DNA of 26,957 nucleotides from Gp13-AA77 sp036521995 (GCA_036521995.1 DATDGR010000079.1:1-26957); one strand, 5' to 3'; positions 17,481 through 26,238 are shown, numbered from the stretch's first letter. Numbers and translations are program-made. Notes: a model not told the origin generated them from the letters alone.

Positions 17481-17929
17481 AGACCAAGATCGAGGCGGGA
17501 ACGGGTTTCAGGCAGCACAACCCCGGGGTGCAGTGACCGATGTCTGGATCCGCTTTCGCGAGAAAGACGAGGATGGTGGCTACTGCCGTGCAGTTGTGAG
17601 CCCCTTCGCAGCCGTGGTTCAGATTCTCGCCATGGGGGAATGACGGCCGCCACACACTTTGGAAGGTGCGCCCGTTTTGATTCTGGTTGTTCCGCGTCCG
17701 GGAGATAAAAGAGGGCAGTTTCATAAGTGGTTAACCGGCCTAGCTGCGCCGGTTAGAGTTCAGTATAATTGGCGCTAGCGCTGATGAGAGGCGAAGGTCC
17801 CTTTGAGCACCTGGACCTGGGTTGGGGAGAGGATGCGGCTGCGGTCGGGAATCGCCCGGAGGAAGCAAGGGCTGTGAATTCATCGCTACCCCTCGCCGTT
17901 TGCAACCTGTCCTTCGAAAGGGCCTGCTG
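17481..17929 (+). other. Gap of about 450 bases between sugar transferase and first sulfotransferase
   Basis: No long gene is supported. The distal half holds a palindrome-rich promoter candidate (17732-17781). After it comes a leader with GGAGGA near 17859 and a GTG-initiated frame of 18 codons (17874-17930), whose TGA overlaps the sulfotransferase ATG as TGATG. That frame could be a coupled leader peptide or chance. Nothing recognisable was found in 17481-17731. Confidence 0.4.
17732..17781 (+). promoter_or_regulatory. Candidate regulated promoter with two palindromes
   Basis: A perfect 8-base inverted repeat, TAACCGGC at 17732-17739 and GCCGGTTA at 17748-17755 (8-base centre), lies 8 bases ahead of a perfect -10 hexamer TATAAT at 17764-17769. 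A second, self-complementary palindrome GCGCTAGCGC at 17772-17781 falls where transcription would start. There is no good -35 box; the first palindrome occupies that place. This fits an activator or repressor site controlling the sulfotransferase genes. The first palindrome could instead be a terminator stem, but no T-run follows. Confidence 0.45.
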
Positions 17930-18784
17930 ATGCTGGCTGTGAAGCGACTTCGTCACAAAGTCGCCCGTACCCGTCTCCGCGTACCGTTGATCTGGCTTCG
18001 CAACCGCGGTTTGGACTCGAACGACGTTTTCATTGCCTCCTACCCCAGGGGAGGCAGCACCTGGACGCGTTTCGTGCTTTACGAGATTCTGGCCGCAGAG
18101 CCGTCCAGTTTCGACAATGTCAACCGCCGAATTCCAGAGATCGGCATCCACTGGAGGGCCAAGCCTTTGCTGCCCGGAGAGGGCCGTCTGATCAAGACGC
18201 ATGAGCCGTACCGTAAAGAGTATCGGCGGGCGGTCTATCTCGCCCGGGACATGCGGGACGTTATCTTCTCACAGTATTCACGGGAGAGGGAACTCGGCAT
18301 CCTCTATGATGACTTCGAAGGGTATCTCGCCAAGTTCCTGCAAGGCAAGATCAGCGGATTTGGCGCCTGGCAAGCCCACGTTCAATCCTGGCTAGAATCT
18401 CCGCTGGCGCGCAGCGGTGACTTACTGGTGCTAAGGTTTGAAGACCTGAGGAAAGACATGGAATCCGCCATTAGCCGGATGTTGGACTTCTTCGGTGTCG
18501 CGGCCGAGACCGAGGTGATCCGGACTGCCATCGCCGACAACACGCTTGAGAAGATGCGCCAGAAAGAACAGGAGTCCAAGACGCTCCACCAAGCCCGAAG
18601 CGGCGAGGAAGGCCGGTTCATCCGCAAGGGCGCCGTGGGTGGCTGGCGTGAGAAGCTCAGCGACGAGCATTTGCGGCTGATTGACACATACGCCGGCGAT
18701 GCCTTCCGCCGCATGGGATATCCCCTGGCGGCGACTGTTGCGGCGGTTCGCAATCAGGCGTCTGTCGGGCCTCTGACAGGTTAG
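17930..18784 (+). CDS. Sulfotransferase, PAPS-dependent (copy 1)
   Basis: A 284-residue enzyme that would transfer sulfate from PAPS to a hydroxyl. The 5'-phosphosulfate loop is SYPRGGSTW (Y38 to W45). The 3'-phosphate site is RDMRDVIFSQY with R106 and S114. The C-terminal GAVGGWREKLS matches the family's RKGxxGDW-type loop. The ATG at 17930 was chosen because AAAGGG lies 7 bases upstream and because the second copy (19390) aligns from its own Met with P-loop and Arg106 at identical numbering. Its place between EPS genes suggests a polysaccharide or lipid-linked oligosaccharide acceptor, though the acceptor is unproven. Upstream is a long leader with a palindromic promoter candidate. Confidence 0.82.
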   Translation: MLAVKRLRHKVARTRLRVPLIWLRNRGLDSNDVFIASYPRGGSTWTRFVLYEILAAEPSSFDNVNRRIPEIGIHWRAKPLLPGEGRLIKTHEPYRKEYRRAVYLARDMRDVIFSQYSRERELGILYDDFEGYLAKFLQGKISGFGAWQAHVQSWLESPLARSGDLLVLRFEDLRKDMESAISRMLDFFGVAAETEVIRTAIADNTLEKMRQKEQESKTLHQARSGEEGRFIRKGAVGGWREKLSDEHLRLIDTYAGDAFRRMGYPLAATVAAVRNQASVGPLTG

Positions 18785-19389
18785 CTCGGGACCAGCCAGC
18801 GATCGCCACGTTAGCGATTGATGAGCGAGCGATTGAGGTTTGTCCCGGTCTGATGAGGGTCGAAGGGCAGAGTGAGATGGGAGAAGCAACTTAACCATGT
18901 CAGGAAATTCGAAAGAGGCGTTCTTAGCCCAGCTTCCAGCGGAGCCTTTGACCGTGACGACGGGTCATGGGCGCACGCTTGCGCCTCCGTCGGCCTTCCG
19001 CACGATCAGGCGGGAGCTAGGGGGACTCGTTGCCCTTATGGTGAGTTGGTGGCGCTATTGAAATCTGCGCTCCAGGCACTCAAGGTTGTCGTTGTGGCAC
19101 GGCGACAACAGGTTCAAGTCCAAGCGCACTGTAATTCGAGGATAGAACGAAACGAAGTCAGGATGCTGTTGATCGCCAATTGGTTGAAAAATGTCCCGCT
19201 ACCTTGGGACTAAGGAGCAGGTCCGAAGCGGCCGGAGCACCAACAAGTTCGTAACAGTTGCCCAGCAGTCGAATTGGGGATTCTGTCCAGAGTCTCCAGA
19301 CTCCGGAAACCTACGAACGAAGCCACGATGATGCTGATTATAAAAGGCTGGAAAAAATGTCTTTTGAACTGAACCCTCGATGGCGCCGA
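18785..19389 (+). other. Gap of about 600 bases between the two sulfotransferase genes
   Basis: No gene is supported. An ORF at 18872-19213 (113 codons) has no recognisable motif and poor SD support. One copy of TCAGGCGG, the octamer repeated before the EPS locus, is at 19006-19013. A small inverted repeat GTCCC/GGGAC lies near 19193-19210. A frame continuous with the second sulfotransferase is open back to a TTG at 19258, but the region before 19390 has no counterpart in copy 1. Confidence 0.4.
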
Positions 19390-20235
19390 ATGTCTGTGCT
19401 ACGACGGCTTCGCCGTAAGGCCTCGAGATCCCGTCTGCGCGCTCCCTTGGTGTGGTACCGGCATCGGGGTCTCACGCCGCGGGATGTTTTTGTCGCCTCC
19501 TATCCGAGATCTGGCAGCACCTGGCTTCGCTTCCTGCTCCTGGAGCTCTTGACGCGCGATTCCGCCGGATTCGACAGGGTGAATCAGATGATTCCGGACG
19601 TGGGCCGCCACGGTGGCTGCCCGGCGCTGCTTCCGGGGCGCCGCCGCCTCATCAAGACCCACGAAACCTATCGAAGTACTTACGGGACCGCGATTTATAT
19701 CGTTCGCGACCTCCGCGATGTGGTGCTTTCTGAGTTCGACTATGAGAATGCCCGTCAGCGCCTTTCGGAGGATTTCGATACCTTCCTGATGCTATCATTG
19801 AAGGCCAACGTCAATGGCTACGGGTCCTGGCAGGAGCACGTGGTTTCCTGGGTCGACTCACCACTTGAGAGCACCGGCCGGCTCCTGGTCATCAAGTTCG
19901 AAGAGCTGCGCGCCCGTACGGAAGATACCTTGGCGGAGGTCGCTTATTTTCTTGGTGTTACGGCTGATCGTGGGGCGATTCAGGAAGCGATCGCCAATAA
20001 CAGCGTCCAGCGCATGCGCGAGAAGGAAGACCAGGTGCCGGAGATTGACGGGTATTCGACAGGGAACGGGAACAGCTCTCGCTTCATCGGCAAAGGCTCT
20101 GTTGGCGGGTGGCGGGCAAGGCTTTCGGAAGGGCAGTTGCAACTAGTCGAAAGGTGCGCCGGGTTGGGCCTGGCTCGAATGGGATATCCGCTGGAGACGG
20201 CTCTGGTGCCGACTGGCAACCTCTCACGGCTGTGA
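19390..20235 (+). CDS. Sulfotransferase, PAPS-dependent (copy 2)
   Basis: A 281-residue paralogue of the enzyme encoded at 17930. The P-loop is SYPRSGSTW at residues 37-45, the 3'-phosphate segment is RDLRDVVLSEF from R106, and the C-terminal loop is GSVGGWRARLS. The two copies line up without large gaps over their whole length but differ in the substrate-facing middle, where copy 1 has GIHWRAKPLL and copy 2 GRHGGCPALL, so they may sulfate different positions or sugars. Start choice: ATG 19390 aligns with copy 1's Met; ATG 19357 (11 codons earlier) is possible with only a weak SD. The stop is 57 bases before the polymerase start. Confidence 0.8.
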   Translation: MSVLRRLRRKASRSRLRAPLVWYRHRGLTPRDVFVASYPRSGSTWLRFLLLELLTRDSAGFDRVNQMIPDVGRHGGCPALLPGRRRLIKTHETYRSTYGTAIYIVRDLRDVVLSEFDYENARQRLSEDFDTFLMLSLKANVNGYGSWQEHVVSWVDSPLESTGRLLVIKFEELRARTEDTLAEVAYFLGVTADRGAIQEAIANNSVQRMREKEDQVPEIDGYSTGNGNSSRFIGKGSVGGWRARLSEGQLQLVERCAGLGLARMGYPLETALVPTGNLSRL

Positions 20236-20292
20236 TTGCATGAAATCAGGCAGACCCGCTGGGCTTTCCCGGCGGCGAGCAAGGAGTCGCGT

Positions 20293-21867
20293 TTGCCACA
20301 GAATGGCGTCACACTAGGAACTTTCGGCGGCGGGGCGATCGCCCGGCCCAACTACGACAGACTGAGAAGGTTGGCAGCGGTTCTCGGATTTGTCGTATTG
20401 GGTATGCTGGCGATGCTCACCATTTCCGAGCTGGCGCATTACATCACTCTCCACCACTCTCGCCACAAGGGAGAACTCCTGATCGGCATTCTGGCTGGCA
20501 GCGTGCCGCTGGCCGTGTTCCTCACCTTCAGCCTGTCCGAGGGCTTCGTAGCCGGGCTCAAACTCCTTAAAGAGTTGAAATGGTGGCACCTGCTGTGGGC
20601 TTTACTGTTTATTAGCTTTCAGACCTTTCGCAAACGTACTTCCAGCGAAAGCTACTCGAATCCTGTCGATTCCGCCGCCGCCCTCCGTATCCTTCTGGTA
20701 GCTACCGTAGGTTTAGTGCTTCTGCTTCAGCTTTTCATGCGGCGCCTAAGCTGGCTCAAGTCCCTGACCACAGGGATCCCCGGCGTCCTGACCTGGTTCA
20801 CTCTCACCTGTATGCTCTCCACCGTGTGGTCAGTCTACTGGGAGTGGACACTCTACAAGGCCTGCGAGTACTCGGTGGATGTCGCCATGCTCGCGGTGGT
20901 GGTCTACGTGATCCATTCGGGCGAAGAGCTCAAGACGTGGTTCGAGTGGACTTGGTTGATGTACGGCGCCCTGCTTTGCATTCTGTGGTCGTGGGTTGTG
21001 ATTGATCCTAGCACAGCTCTCTCCAATAAACTTGAGTACGGAGAGTCTGGCATCGGGTTGATCGGTGTGCAGTTGCAAGGTGTCTTCCCCGATGTCTCTT
21101 CCAACGATATCGGTCAGTACGGTGCCGTGATCTCAGCGGTCGCTTTGGCACGACTTCTTCCGATGACCCGCCAGAGACGCAACGTGACGTGGTACACCGC
21201 TGTACTGCTGTTCGGCGTGGCGACCATGATCCTGGCTCAGTGCCGATCTGCCATTATGGGCTTCGCGCTAGCAGTGTTCCTGATCTACCTTCTTTCCCGG
21301 CGCGTCCTGCAGGGCGCGGTGATCTTTATCTCCGGCGCCTTGACTTTCGCATTCAGCGGCCTGGGCGCGCTGACCTGGGAGTTCTTACAGCGGGGTCAAT
21401 CCACTGCCCAGATGACTTCACTCAGTTCGCGGCTGAGTTGGTGGTCAGTGGCTTGGGAAAAGTTTATGGATCATCCCTTGACCGGACTTGGAGCCTGGGC
21501 CGCGGGCCGCTTCGGGGTGCTGGCCAAGCTCGGCCACAAAATGACCGCCTCCATGCACAGCGACTGGGTGGAGATCATTGTGGGGACCGGAATCTGGGGC
21601 ATTATCCCCATCGCGGTCGTCATGGTCTGGACATGGTGGATCCTGCTGAGGTTCATTCGCGATCCGGAGGCGCATGGTCTTCACGCTGATCTGTGTCTGG
21701 AGGCCATCGCGGTGCTCAGCGTTCTGACCATCCGCATGTTCTTCATGACCGAAATCTCCTGGCATTCGCCCTTGAGCTTTTTTGTTCCCATCGGCTACGC
21801 CGAGTACCTGCGCCGTCGCGCGAGGTTCGGGGGTGTGACGCCTCCGAGGCTTCTCTTCCGGTGGTAG
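20293..21867 (+). CDS. O-antigen ligase/polymerase family membrane protein (Wzy-like)
   Basis: A polytopic inner-membrane protein of about 524 residues with 10-12 predicted helices. The TTG at 20293 was taken as start because AAGGAG lies 6 bases before it; the frame is open back to another TTG at 20236 with no SD. The large loop near the C-terminal third carries SRLSWWSVAWEKFMDHPLTGLGAW, followed by MHSDWVEIIVGTGIWG. This matches the Wzy_C pattern, in which Arg and His residues are needed for ligation or polymerisation. In this locus it most likely polymerises lipid-linked repeat units in the periplasm. Ligase activity (WaaL-type) cannot be excluded on sequence. Confidence 0.8.
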   Translation: MPQNGVTLGTFGGGAIARPNYDRLRRLAAVLGFVVLGMLAMLTISELAHYITLHHSRHKGELLIGILAGSVPLAVFLTFSLSEGFVAGLKLLKELKWWHLLWALLFISFQTFRKRTSSESYSNPVDSAAALRILLVATVGLVLLLQLFMRRLSWLKSLTTGIPGVLTWFTLTCMLSTVWSVYWEWTLYKACEYSVDVAMLAVVVYVIHSGEELKTWFEWTWLMYGALLCILWSWVVIDPSTALSNKLEYGESGIGLIGVQLQGVFPDVSSNDIGQYGAVISAVALARLLPMTRQRRNVTWYTAVLLFGVATMILAQCRSAIMGFALAVFLIYLLSRRVLQGAVIFISGALTFAFSGLGALTWEFLQRGQSTAQMTSLSSRLSWWSVAWEKFMDHPLTGLGAWAAGRFGVLAKLGHKMTASMHSDWVEIIVGTGIWGIIPIAVVMVWTWWILLRFIRDPEAHGLHADLCLEAIAVLSVLTIRMFFMTEISWHSPLSFFVPIGYAEYLRRRARFGGVTPPRLLFRW

Positions 21868-22002
21868 AAACGGCTTCGCGGCGTTATCAGGTCGGCTGCT
21901 GTCCGCATCGCCGGCCCAGTCCGCCGCGCGAACGCGCCTTGGGCGGGTCCTTCAACCTCGCCTGGGGACAGTCGGTTGAGTGGCTTGATCTAAAAGGGCG
22001 GC

Positions 22003-23220
22003 GTGAAGGTTCTTGTTGTCCACAACTACTACCAGCAACCTGGGGGCGAGGACGCTACCTGTGAGCAGGAATGCCAGCTTCTGGAGCGGCGAGGCCATCA
22101 GGTAGTCTTCTACCGCCGCAGCAATCAGGAGATTGAGGGGCTAAACGGTTGGCAGCGTCTCCGCCTTTCAGCCGACACCATCTGGAACGAGCGCAGCCGG
22201 CGGGAGTTCCTTGGGCTTCTGGCGCGTGAGCGTCCCGATGTGGTCCACGTCCACAACACTTTTGTTGTGATCTCGCCTTCGATCTTCTCTGCCTGCCAGG
22301 AGGCCGGCGTTCCCGTAGTGCAGACGGTGCAGAACTATCGCCTCTTTTGCCCGGCTGCCACGTTCTTTCGAGACGGCAAGATCTGCGAAGAGTGCGTGGA
22401 GCACGGACTTTTCCGCAGCGTGCGTTACGCCTGCTACCACAAGTCGCGTTCCGCCACGGCAGTGGTTGCGCTGCTGATTGCGGTCAATCGCCGGCGAAAG
22501 ACCTGGCCTGGTAAGGTGGATCACATTATCGCGGTGACGCAGTTCTCCCGTAAGAAAATGGTCGAGGCAGGGCTGCCTGCAGAACAAGTGATGGTGAAGC
22601 CCAACTTCGTTTACCCCGATCCCGGCGAGGGCCAAGAACGGCGAGACTATGCGCTGTTCGCCGGCCGCCTCTCGCCTGAAAAGCGAGTCAACACTTTGTT
22701 GGTGGCTTGGAGCAAACTTTCGGAGCCGGTTCCTCTGTTGATCGCGGGAGGGGGGCCGCTGCAGGAAGCTCTGGAGGAGCAGGCGCGGCGCAGCCAGCTC
22801 TCGAACATTCAGTTTCTGGGTCAGATTCCGCGCGCCAAGACCATCGCAGCCATGCAGTCGGCCCGCTTCGTGGTGTTCCCGAGCGAGTGGTATGAGGGAT
22901 TTCCGCTTACGATCTGCGAGGCCTTCGCCTGTGGGACGCCGGTCATCTGCTCGCGTCTCGGCGCCATGGAAGAGGTCGTGGATCATGGACGCACGGGCTT
23001 TCATTTCACACCTGGTAACGCGGCGGAACTGGCGGAGCGAGCGGCGTGGGCCTGGAATCATCCCGAGGAAATGCGGGTCATGGGCCGGGAAGCGCGCCGG
23101 GAGTTCGAAGCCAAGTACACAGCGGAGAGCAACTACCCATTGTTGATCGACATCTATGAGCGGGCGCGGGCCCGAAGGCGCGGCGGCAGGGCCCCGGAAA
23201 CGGTTGCATTAATGAGTTGA
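22003..23220 (+). CDS. Glycosyltransferase family 4
   Basis: A GT-B fold cytoplasmic glycosyltransferase of 405 residues, starting at a GTG with AAAAGGG just upstream. The N-terminal domain begins MKVLVVHNYYQQPGGED, typical of GT4 with a Gly-rich acceptor loop. The C-terminal domain has FAGRLSPEKRVNTLL and the E-x7-E motif E298-GFPLTIC-E306. A Cys-containing insert at about 120-148 (CPAATFF, CEEC, ACYHK) gives four cysteines that could bind metal and is seen in a known GT4 subgroup. It should add one sugar to the lipid-linked repeat unit; donor and linkage are unknown. It follows the polymerase by 135 bases. Confidence 0.86.
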   Translation: MKVLVVHNYYQQPGGEDATCEQECQLLERRGHQVVFYRRSNQEIEGLNGWQRLRLSADTIWNERSRREFLGLLARERPDVVHVHNTFVVISPSIFSACQEAGVPVVQTVQNYRLFCPAATFFRDGKICEECVEHGLFRSVRYACYHKSRSATAVVALLIAVNRRRKTWPGKVDHIIAVTQFSRKKMVEAGLPAEQVMVKPNFVYPDPGEGQERRDYALFAGRLSPEKRVNTLLVAWSKLSEPVPLLIAGGGPLQEALEEQARRSQLSNIQFLGQIPRAKTIAAMQSARFVVFPSEWYEGFPLTICEAFACGTPVICSRLGAMEEVVDHGRTGFHFTPGNAAELAERAAWAWNHPEEMRVMGREARREFEAKYTAESNYPLLIDIYERARARRRGGRAPETVALMS

Positions 23221-23431
23221 GTAGCTGGAAAAATGAGGCCGAACTGGTTATGCTCATTGCTTCGGCAGAATTGTAAGCGGTAGCTCTCGAAGGGCCCGGC
23301 GGAGATGGCCAGCCTTCCTCGCGGCTTTGGTTCGGCTGCCTGCCTCTGCCTTCCAGGACGCCTCGGTTGCTAGAGCTCCATTTTTGCCGGGAAACGAAGC
23401 CGGCGGGCTTCACCCGAGCTTTTGGGAATAT

Positions 23432-24229
23432 ATGTCCACGGTGTCGCAGTCGGAATCGAAAGCCAGCGCGAGTCCTTCCTTCACGGTGCTCGGTGTGCGG
23501 GTTCACGCCATGCAGATCTCCGAAACCGCCGCCCAGGTCGAAGAGTGGATTCGAGAGCGCAAGCCGGAGCGGTTCGTGTCGTTTTCGGGAATGCATGGCC
23601 TGTCGGAATCCATTCACGACCGGTCCATGCGGCATGTTCTCAATTCGGCGGACCTCGTGGTGCCGGACGGCATGTCGCTGGTGTGGGTGGGACGCCGGCG
23701 CGGACAGGCGCAGCGTCTGAAGCGGCGCGTCTACGGTCCGGAGTTCATGGAGACGTTCATCCGTGAGACTGGGGGCCTTTACCGCCACTACTTCTATGGC
23801 GGCGCGCCCGGCGTGGCTGATCGCCTGGCCGATATGATGCATCGCCTCCACGGAATCCAGGTGGCAGGCACTTATTGCCCTCCGTTTCGCCCCTTGACGG
23901 AGGAGGAAGAGGCTGACCTCGAAGCCCGAGTCCGGGCGGCGGCGCCGGACGTGCTCTGGGTTGGGCTGAGCACTCCGAAGCAAGAGCGCTGGATGTACGG
24001 TCACCGAGGACGCCTGGGTGTTCCCGTTCTGCTCGGTGTGGGCGCTGCATTTGACTTTCTTACTGGCGGAGTTCAGCAAGCCCCCCGCTGGATGCAGGAG
24101 AATGGCTTGGAATGGTTTTTTCGACTAGTGATTGACCCTCGAAGACTCTGGCGCCGGTACCTTGTCAGTGGCCCCAGGTTTGCGTGGAATGCCTCATTGG
24201 AGTTGCTCAATCTGAGAAAGTTTACTTAA
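23432..24229 (+). CDS. WecG/TagA/CpsF-family glycosyltransferase (GT26)
   Basis: A 265-residue cytoplasmic glycosyltransferase. The start at 23432 was chosen over a start 35 codons earlier (23327) because family homology begins after it and GGGA lies close upstream. Family marks: NSADLVVPDGM with the conserved Asp79, YGGAPGVADRL, GLSTPKQERW at about 178-187, and VLLGVGAAFDFLTGGVQQAPRWMQ. The C-terminal helix with RRLWRRYLV is thought to bind membrane in this family. Members transfer ManNAcA, ManNAc or other hexoses to undecaprenyl-linked acceptors; the donor here is not evident. It lies 24 bases before the epimerase gene. Confidence 0.86.
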   Translation: MSTVSQSESKASASPSFTVLGVRVHAMQISETAAQVEEWIRERKPERFVSFSGMHGLSESIHDRSMRHVLNSADLVVPDGMSLVWVGRRRGQAQRLKRRVYGPEFMETFIRETGGLYRHYFYGGAPGVADRLADMMHRLHGIQVAGTYCPPFRPLTEEEEADLEARVRAAAPDVLWVGLSTPKQERWMYGHRGRLGVPVLLGVGAAFDFLTGGVQQAPRWMQENGLEWFFRLVIDPRRLWRRYLVSGPRFAWNASLELLNLRKFT

Positions 24230-24253
24230 CCTTTTTGCGGAGGGAATAGAAAT

Positions 24254-25270
24254 ATGAACTGGGAAGGGCGCAAGGTGCTGGTGACCGGCGGGGCGTCATT
24301 TATCGGCTCCAACCTGGTCAAGAGCCTGCTGAAACGGGGAGCCGACATTCGCGTGGTCGACGACCTCAGCAGCGGCAAGCTCGGGAACATCAAGGAACAG
24401 GTCGACGCGGGGCAAGTCGAATTCATCGAAGGCGACCTTCGCACCCAGAGTATCGCGGAGCTGGCGGTGGAAAACGTGAGCGTGGTGTTCCACCTGGCCG
24501 CTGACCACGGCGGCCGCGGCTACGTCGATCTTCACCAGGCCGCCTGCGCCACCAACCTGATGCTGGATGGCTTGGTTTTCCGGGCCGCCTATCAGGCCAA
24601 GGTCGACAAGGTGGTGTACGCGTCCTCAGGCTGCGTTTACCCCAACTACATTCAAACGGACCCGAAGGAGATGCTCTACTTGACGGAGGACAAGGTCGGG
24701 CCGCCTTACGACGCTGACAACATGTATGGCTGGGCCAAGCTCATGGCTGAAATGACCTTGCGCTCTTATTACAAGGACTGGGGAATGAAGGCGGCCTCCT
24801 GCCGTTACTTTACCGTTTACGGCCCTAATGGCGTCGAAAACCACGCTGTGATCGCCATGATTGCGCGCGCCTTCATCAAGCAGGATCCCTTTGTGGTATG
24901 GGGTACGGGCGAACAGATTCGAAATTGGACTTACATCGATGACATCGTGCGCGGGACCATCCTTGCAGCCGAGAAGATCGACGACGGCACGGCGGTGAAC
25001 CTCGGCACCATGGAACGCATCCGAGTGATCGACGCGGCCAGGCAGATTTTGCAATACTTGGGCCACGACGCGGCTATCGAGACGCATCCGGAGATGCCTA
25101 CTGGGCCGTACAATCGGGTGGCGGACAACTCCCTGGCCCGCCAACTGCTCGGATGGGAGCCGGAGGTGCTGTTCGAAGAGGGGCTGCGCCGCACGATTGA
25201 CTGGTACATTTCCAGCAAAAAGCAGGAAAAAGTGGCGGCGATTCTGAGTCACATGCTCACTGAGCGCTAA
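24254..25270 (+). CDS. NAD-dependent sugar epimerase/dehydratase (GDP-mannose 3,5-epimerase-like)
   Basis: An extended SDR enzyme of 338 residues. The NAD motif is TGGASFIGSNL (from T11). The catalytic pair is Y158 and K162 in YGWAKLMAE. The segments AADHGGRGYVD and SSGCVYP with Cys127 resemble GDP-mannose 3,5-epimerases, in which an equivalent Cys is an acid/base residue; UDP-glucose 4-epimerases usually have Ser/Thr there. The substrate is therefore open, and GDP- or UDP-sugar epimerisation for the EPS is likely. SD GGAGGG is 9 bases ahead of the ATG. It is the last cellular gene in the window; the IS element starts within about 20 bases of its stop codon. Confidence 0.78.
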   Translation: MNWEGRKVLVTGGASFIGSNLVKSLLKRGADIRVVDDLSSGKLGNIKEQVDAGQVEFIEGDLRTQSIAELAVENVSVVFHLAADHGGRGYVDLHQAACATNLMLDGLVFRAAYQAKVDKVVYASSGCVYPNYIQTDPKEMLYLTEDKVGPPYDADNMYGWAKLMAEMTLRSYYKDWGMKAASCRYFTVYGPNGVENHAVIAMIARAFIKQDPFVVWGTGEQIRNWTYIDDIVRGTILAAEKIDDGTAVNLGTMERIRVIDAARQILQYLGHDAAIETHPEMPTGPYNRVADNSLARQLLGWEPEVLFEEGLRRTIDWYISSKKQEKVAAILSHMLTER

Positions 25271-25290
25271 GGGATCACGCAAGAACAACT

Positions 25291-26238
25291 TTACAGTTGC
25301 GGCCTGATGGTGTAGTTCCACTCGGGCAGTGTTTCATGGCGCTGCAAGCGAAGGGAAGCGACCTGATCGCGGGTAGGCTTGAGGCCGCAGGGATAGTAGC
25401 GGCGGTCGAAGTAGGCGGTGACCTGGAGGCCGGTTTGGGTCCGGGTGGTGCGGGCATAGTTGAGGATCTTCTGGTAGGAATCGAGCGGCTCGCCCGCCCA
25501 GTTGCGGGAGACCTGGGAGAAGAGGCGGTGCTCGATGGGATTCCATTTGAAGGCGCCGGTGGGATAGTGGGCCACGGTGACAGCGAGTGCATAGGAGTTG
25601 GCCAATTGGGATTGGATCTCGGTTTTCCAGGCATAACAGCGGCAACCGTTGCTGCCGCCGGTATCGGCCAGAATGAGCAGTTGGCGTGAAGCGGCGTAGC
25701 GCTGCGAACCTTCCTGTCGCCACCAGTGAGCGATGGCATGAGCGGCGAAGGCGGGGGTATCGTGGGAAACGCCAATGACCAGGGCGCCGCGATTTTCGGC
25801 GACATCGTAGATGCCATAGGGAATGGCGACTCCGATGGAATCGGTGCGGAAGTCGTGATCATAGACGCGACGGGGAGTACGCTCCCAACGAGAGCCGGGA
25901 TTTTTGAAGTTGCCCACGAGTTCGCGCTTTTTGGTGTCAACGCTGACAATCGGCAGATGACGGTGCTGGAAGCGGTCCCGCAACTCGGCGAGGTATTCGA
26001 ACTGGAGATTGCGGTTGGGGCTGGAGTTGGTGGAGATCTGCTTGTGATTGACGTGGAGCGAATAGCCCCTCTGATGGAGCAGGCGGGCGACCGTGTTGGG
26101 TGAGACGGAAATGCCGAGTTCGCCCAGTTCCTCGGCGATGGTCGCAGTGGTGCGGCGTGACCAGCGTAGGCCCGTCATCGGATCGCCAGCCGTGTCGTGT
26201 TCCAGCAGGCAATGCAGGATGCCGATCAGGTCTGCCGT
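25291..26238 (-). CDS. ISAzo13-like transposase, catalytic DDE frame (ORF B)
   Basis: This frame encodes the catalytic domain, about 315 residues when entered at 26238. Reading from there gives TADLIGILHCLLEHDTAGDP, then MTGLRWSRRTT. The DDE triad is visible: Asp in SVDTKKRELVGNFKNPG, Asp in LLILADTGGSNG, and Glu in KWNPIEHRLFSQ. The wording SPNTVARLLHQRGYSLHVNHK and VSHDTPAFA is typical of ISAzo13 (the so-called Rhodopirellula transposase group). The first ATG in this frame (26178) has lost the N-terminal DNA-binding part, so the full enzyme needs the upstream frame. No internal stop is present, so the catalytic domain looks intact. Confidence 0.82.
   Translation of the reverse strand, partial: TADLIGILHCLLEHDTAGDPMTGLRWSRRTTATIAEELGELGISVSPNTVARLLHQRGYSLHVNHKQISTNSSPNRNLQFEYLAELRDRFQHRHLPIVSVDTKKRELVGNFKNPGSRWERTPRRVYDHDFRTDSIGVAIPYGIYDVAENRGALVIGVSHDTPAFAAHAIAHWWRQEGSQRYAASRQLLILADTGGSNGCRCYAWKTEIQSQLANSYALAVTVAHYPTGAFKWNPIEHRLFSQVSRNWAGEPLDSYQKILNYARTTRTQTGLQVTAYFDRRYYPCGLKPTRDQVASLRLQRHETLPEWNYTIRPQL

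Noticed and set aside
18872..19213. A 113-codon + strand ORF between the sulfotransferase genes
   Set aside because: No recognisable motif, no signal peptide and a poor SD. It may be decayed DNA; not enough to call a gene.
25726..26103. Plus-strand Gly/Val/Ile-rich frames within the ISAzo13-like transposase
   Set aside because: They are the complement of the transposase coding frame, which carries the DDE residues.
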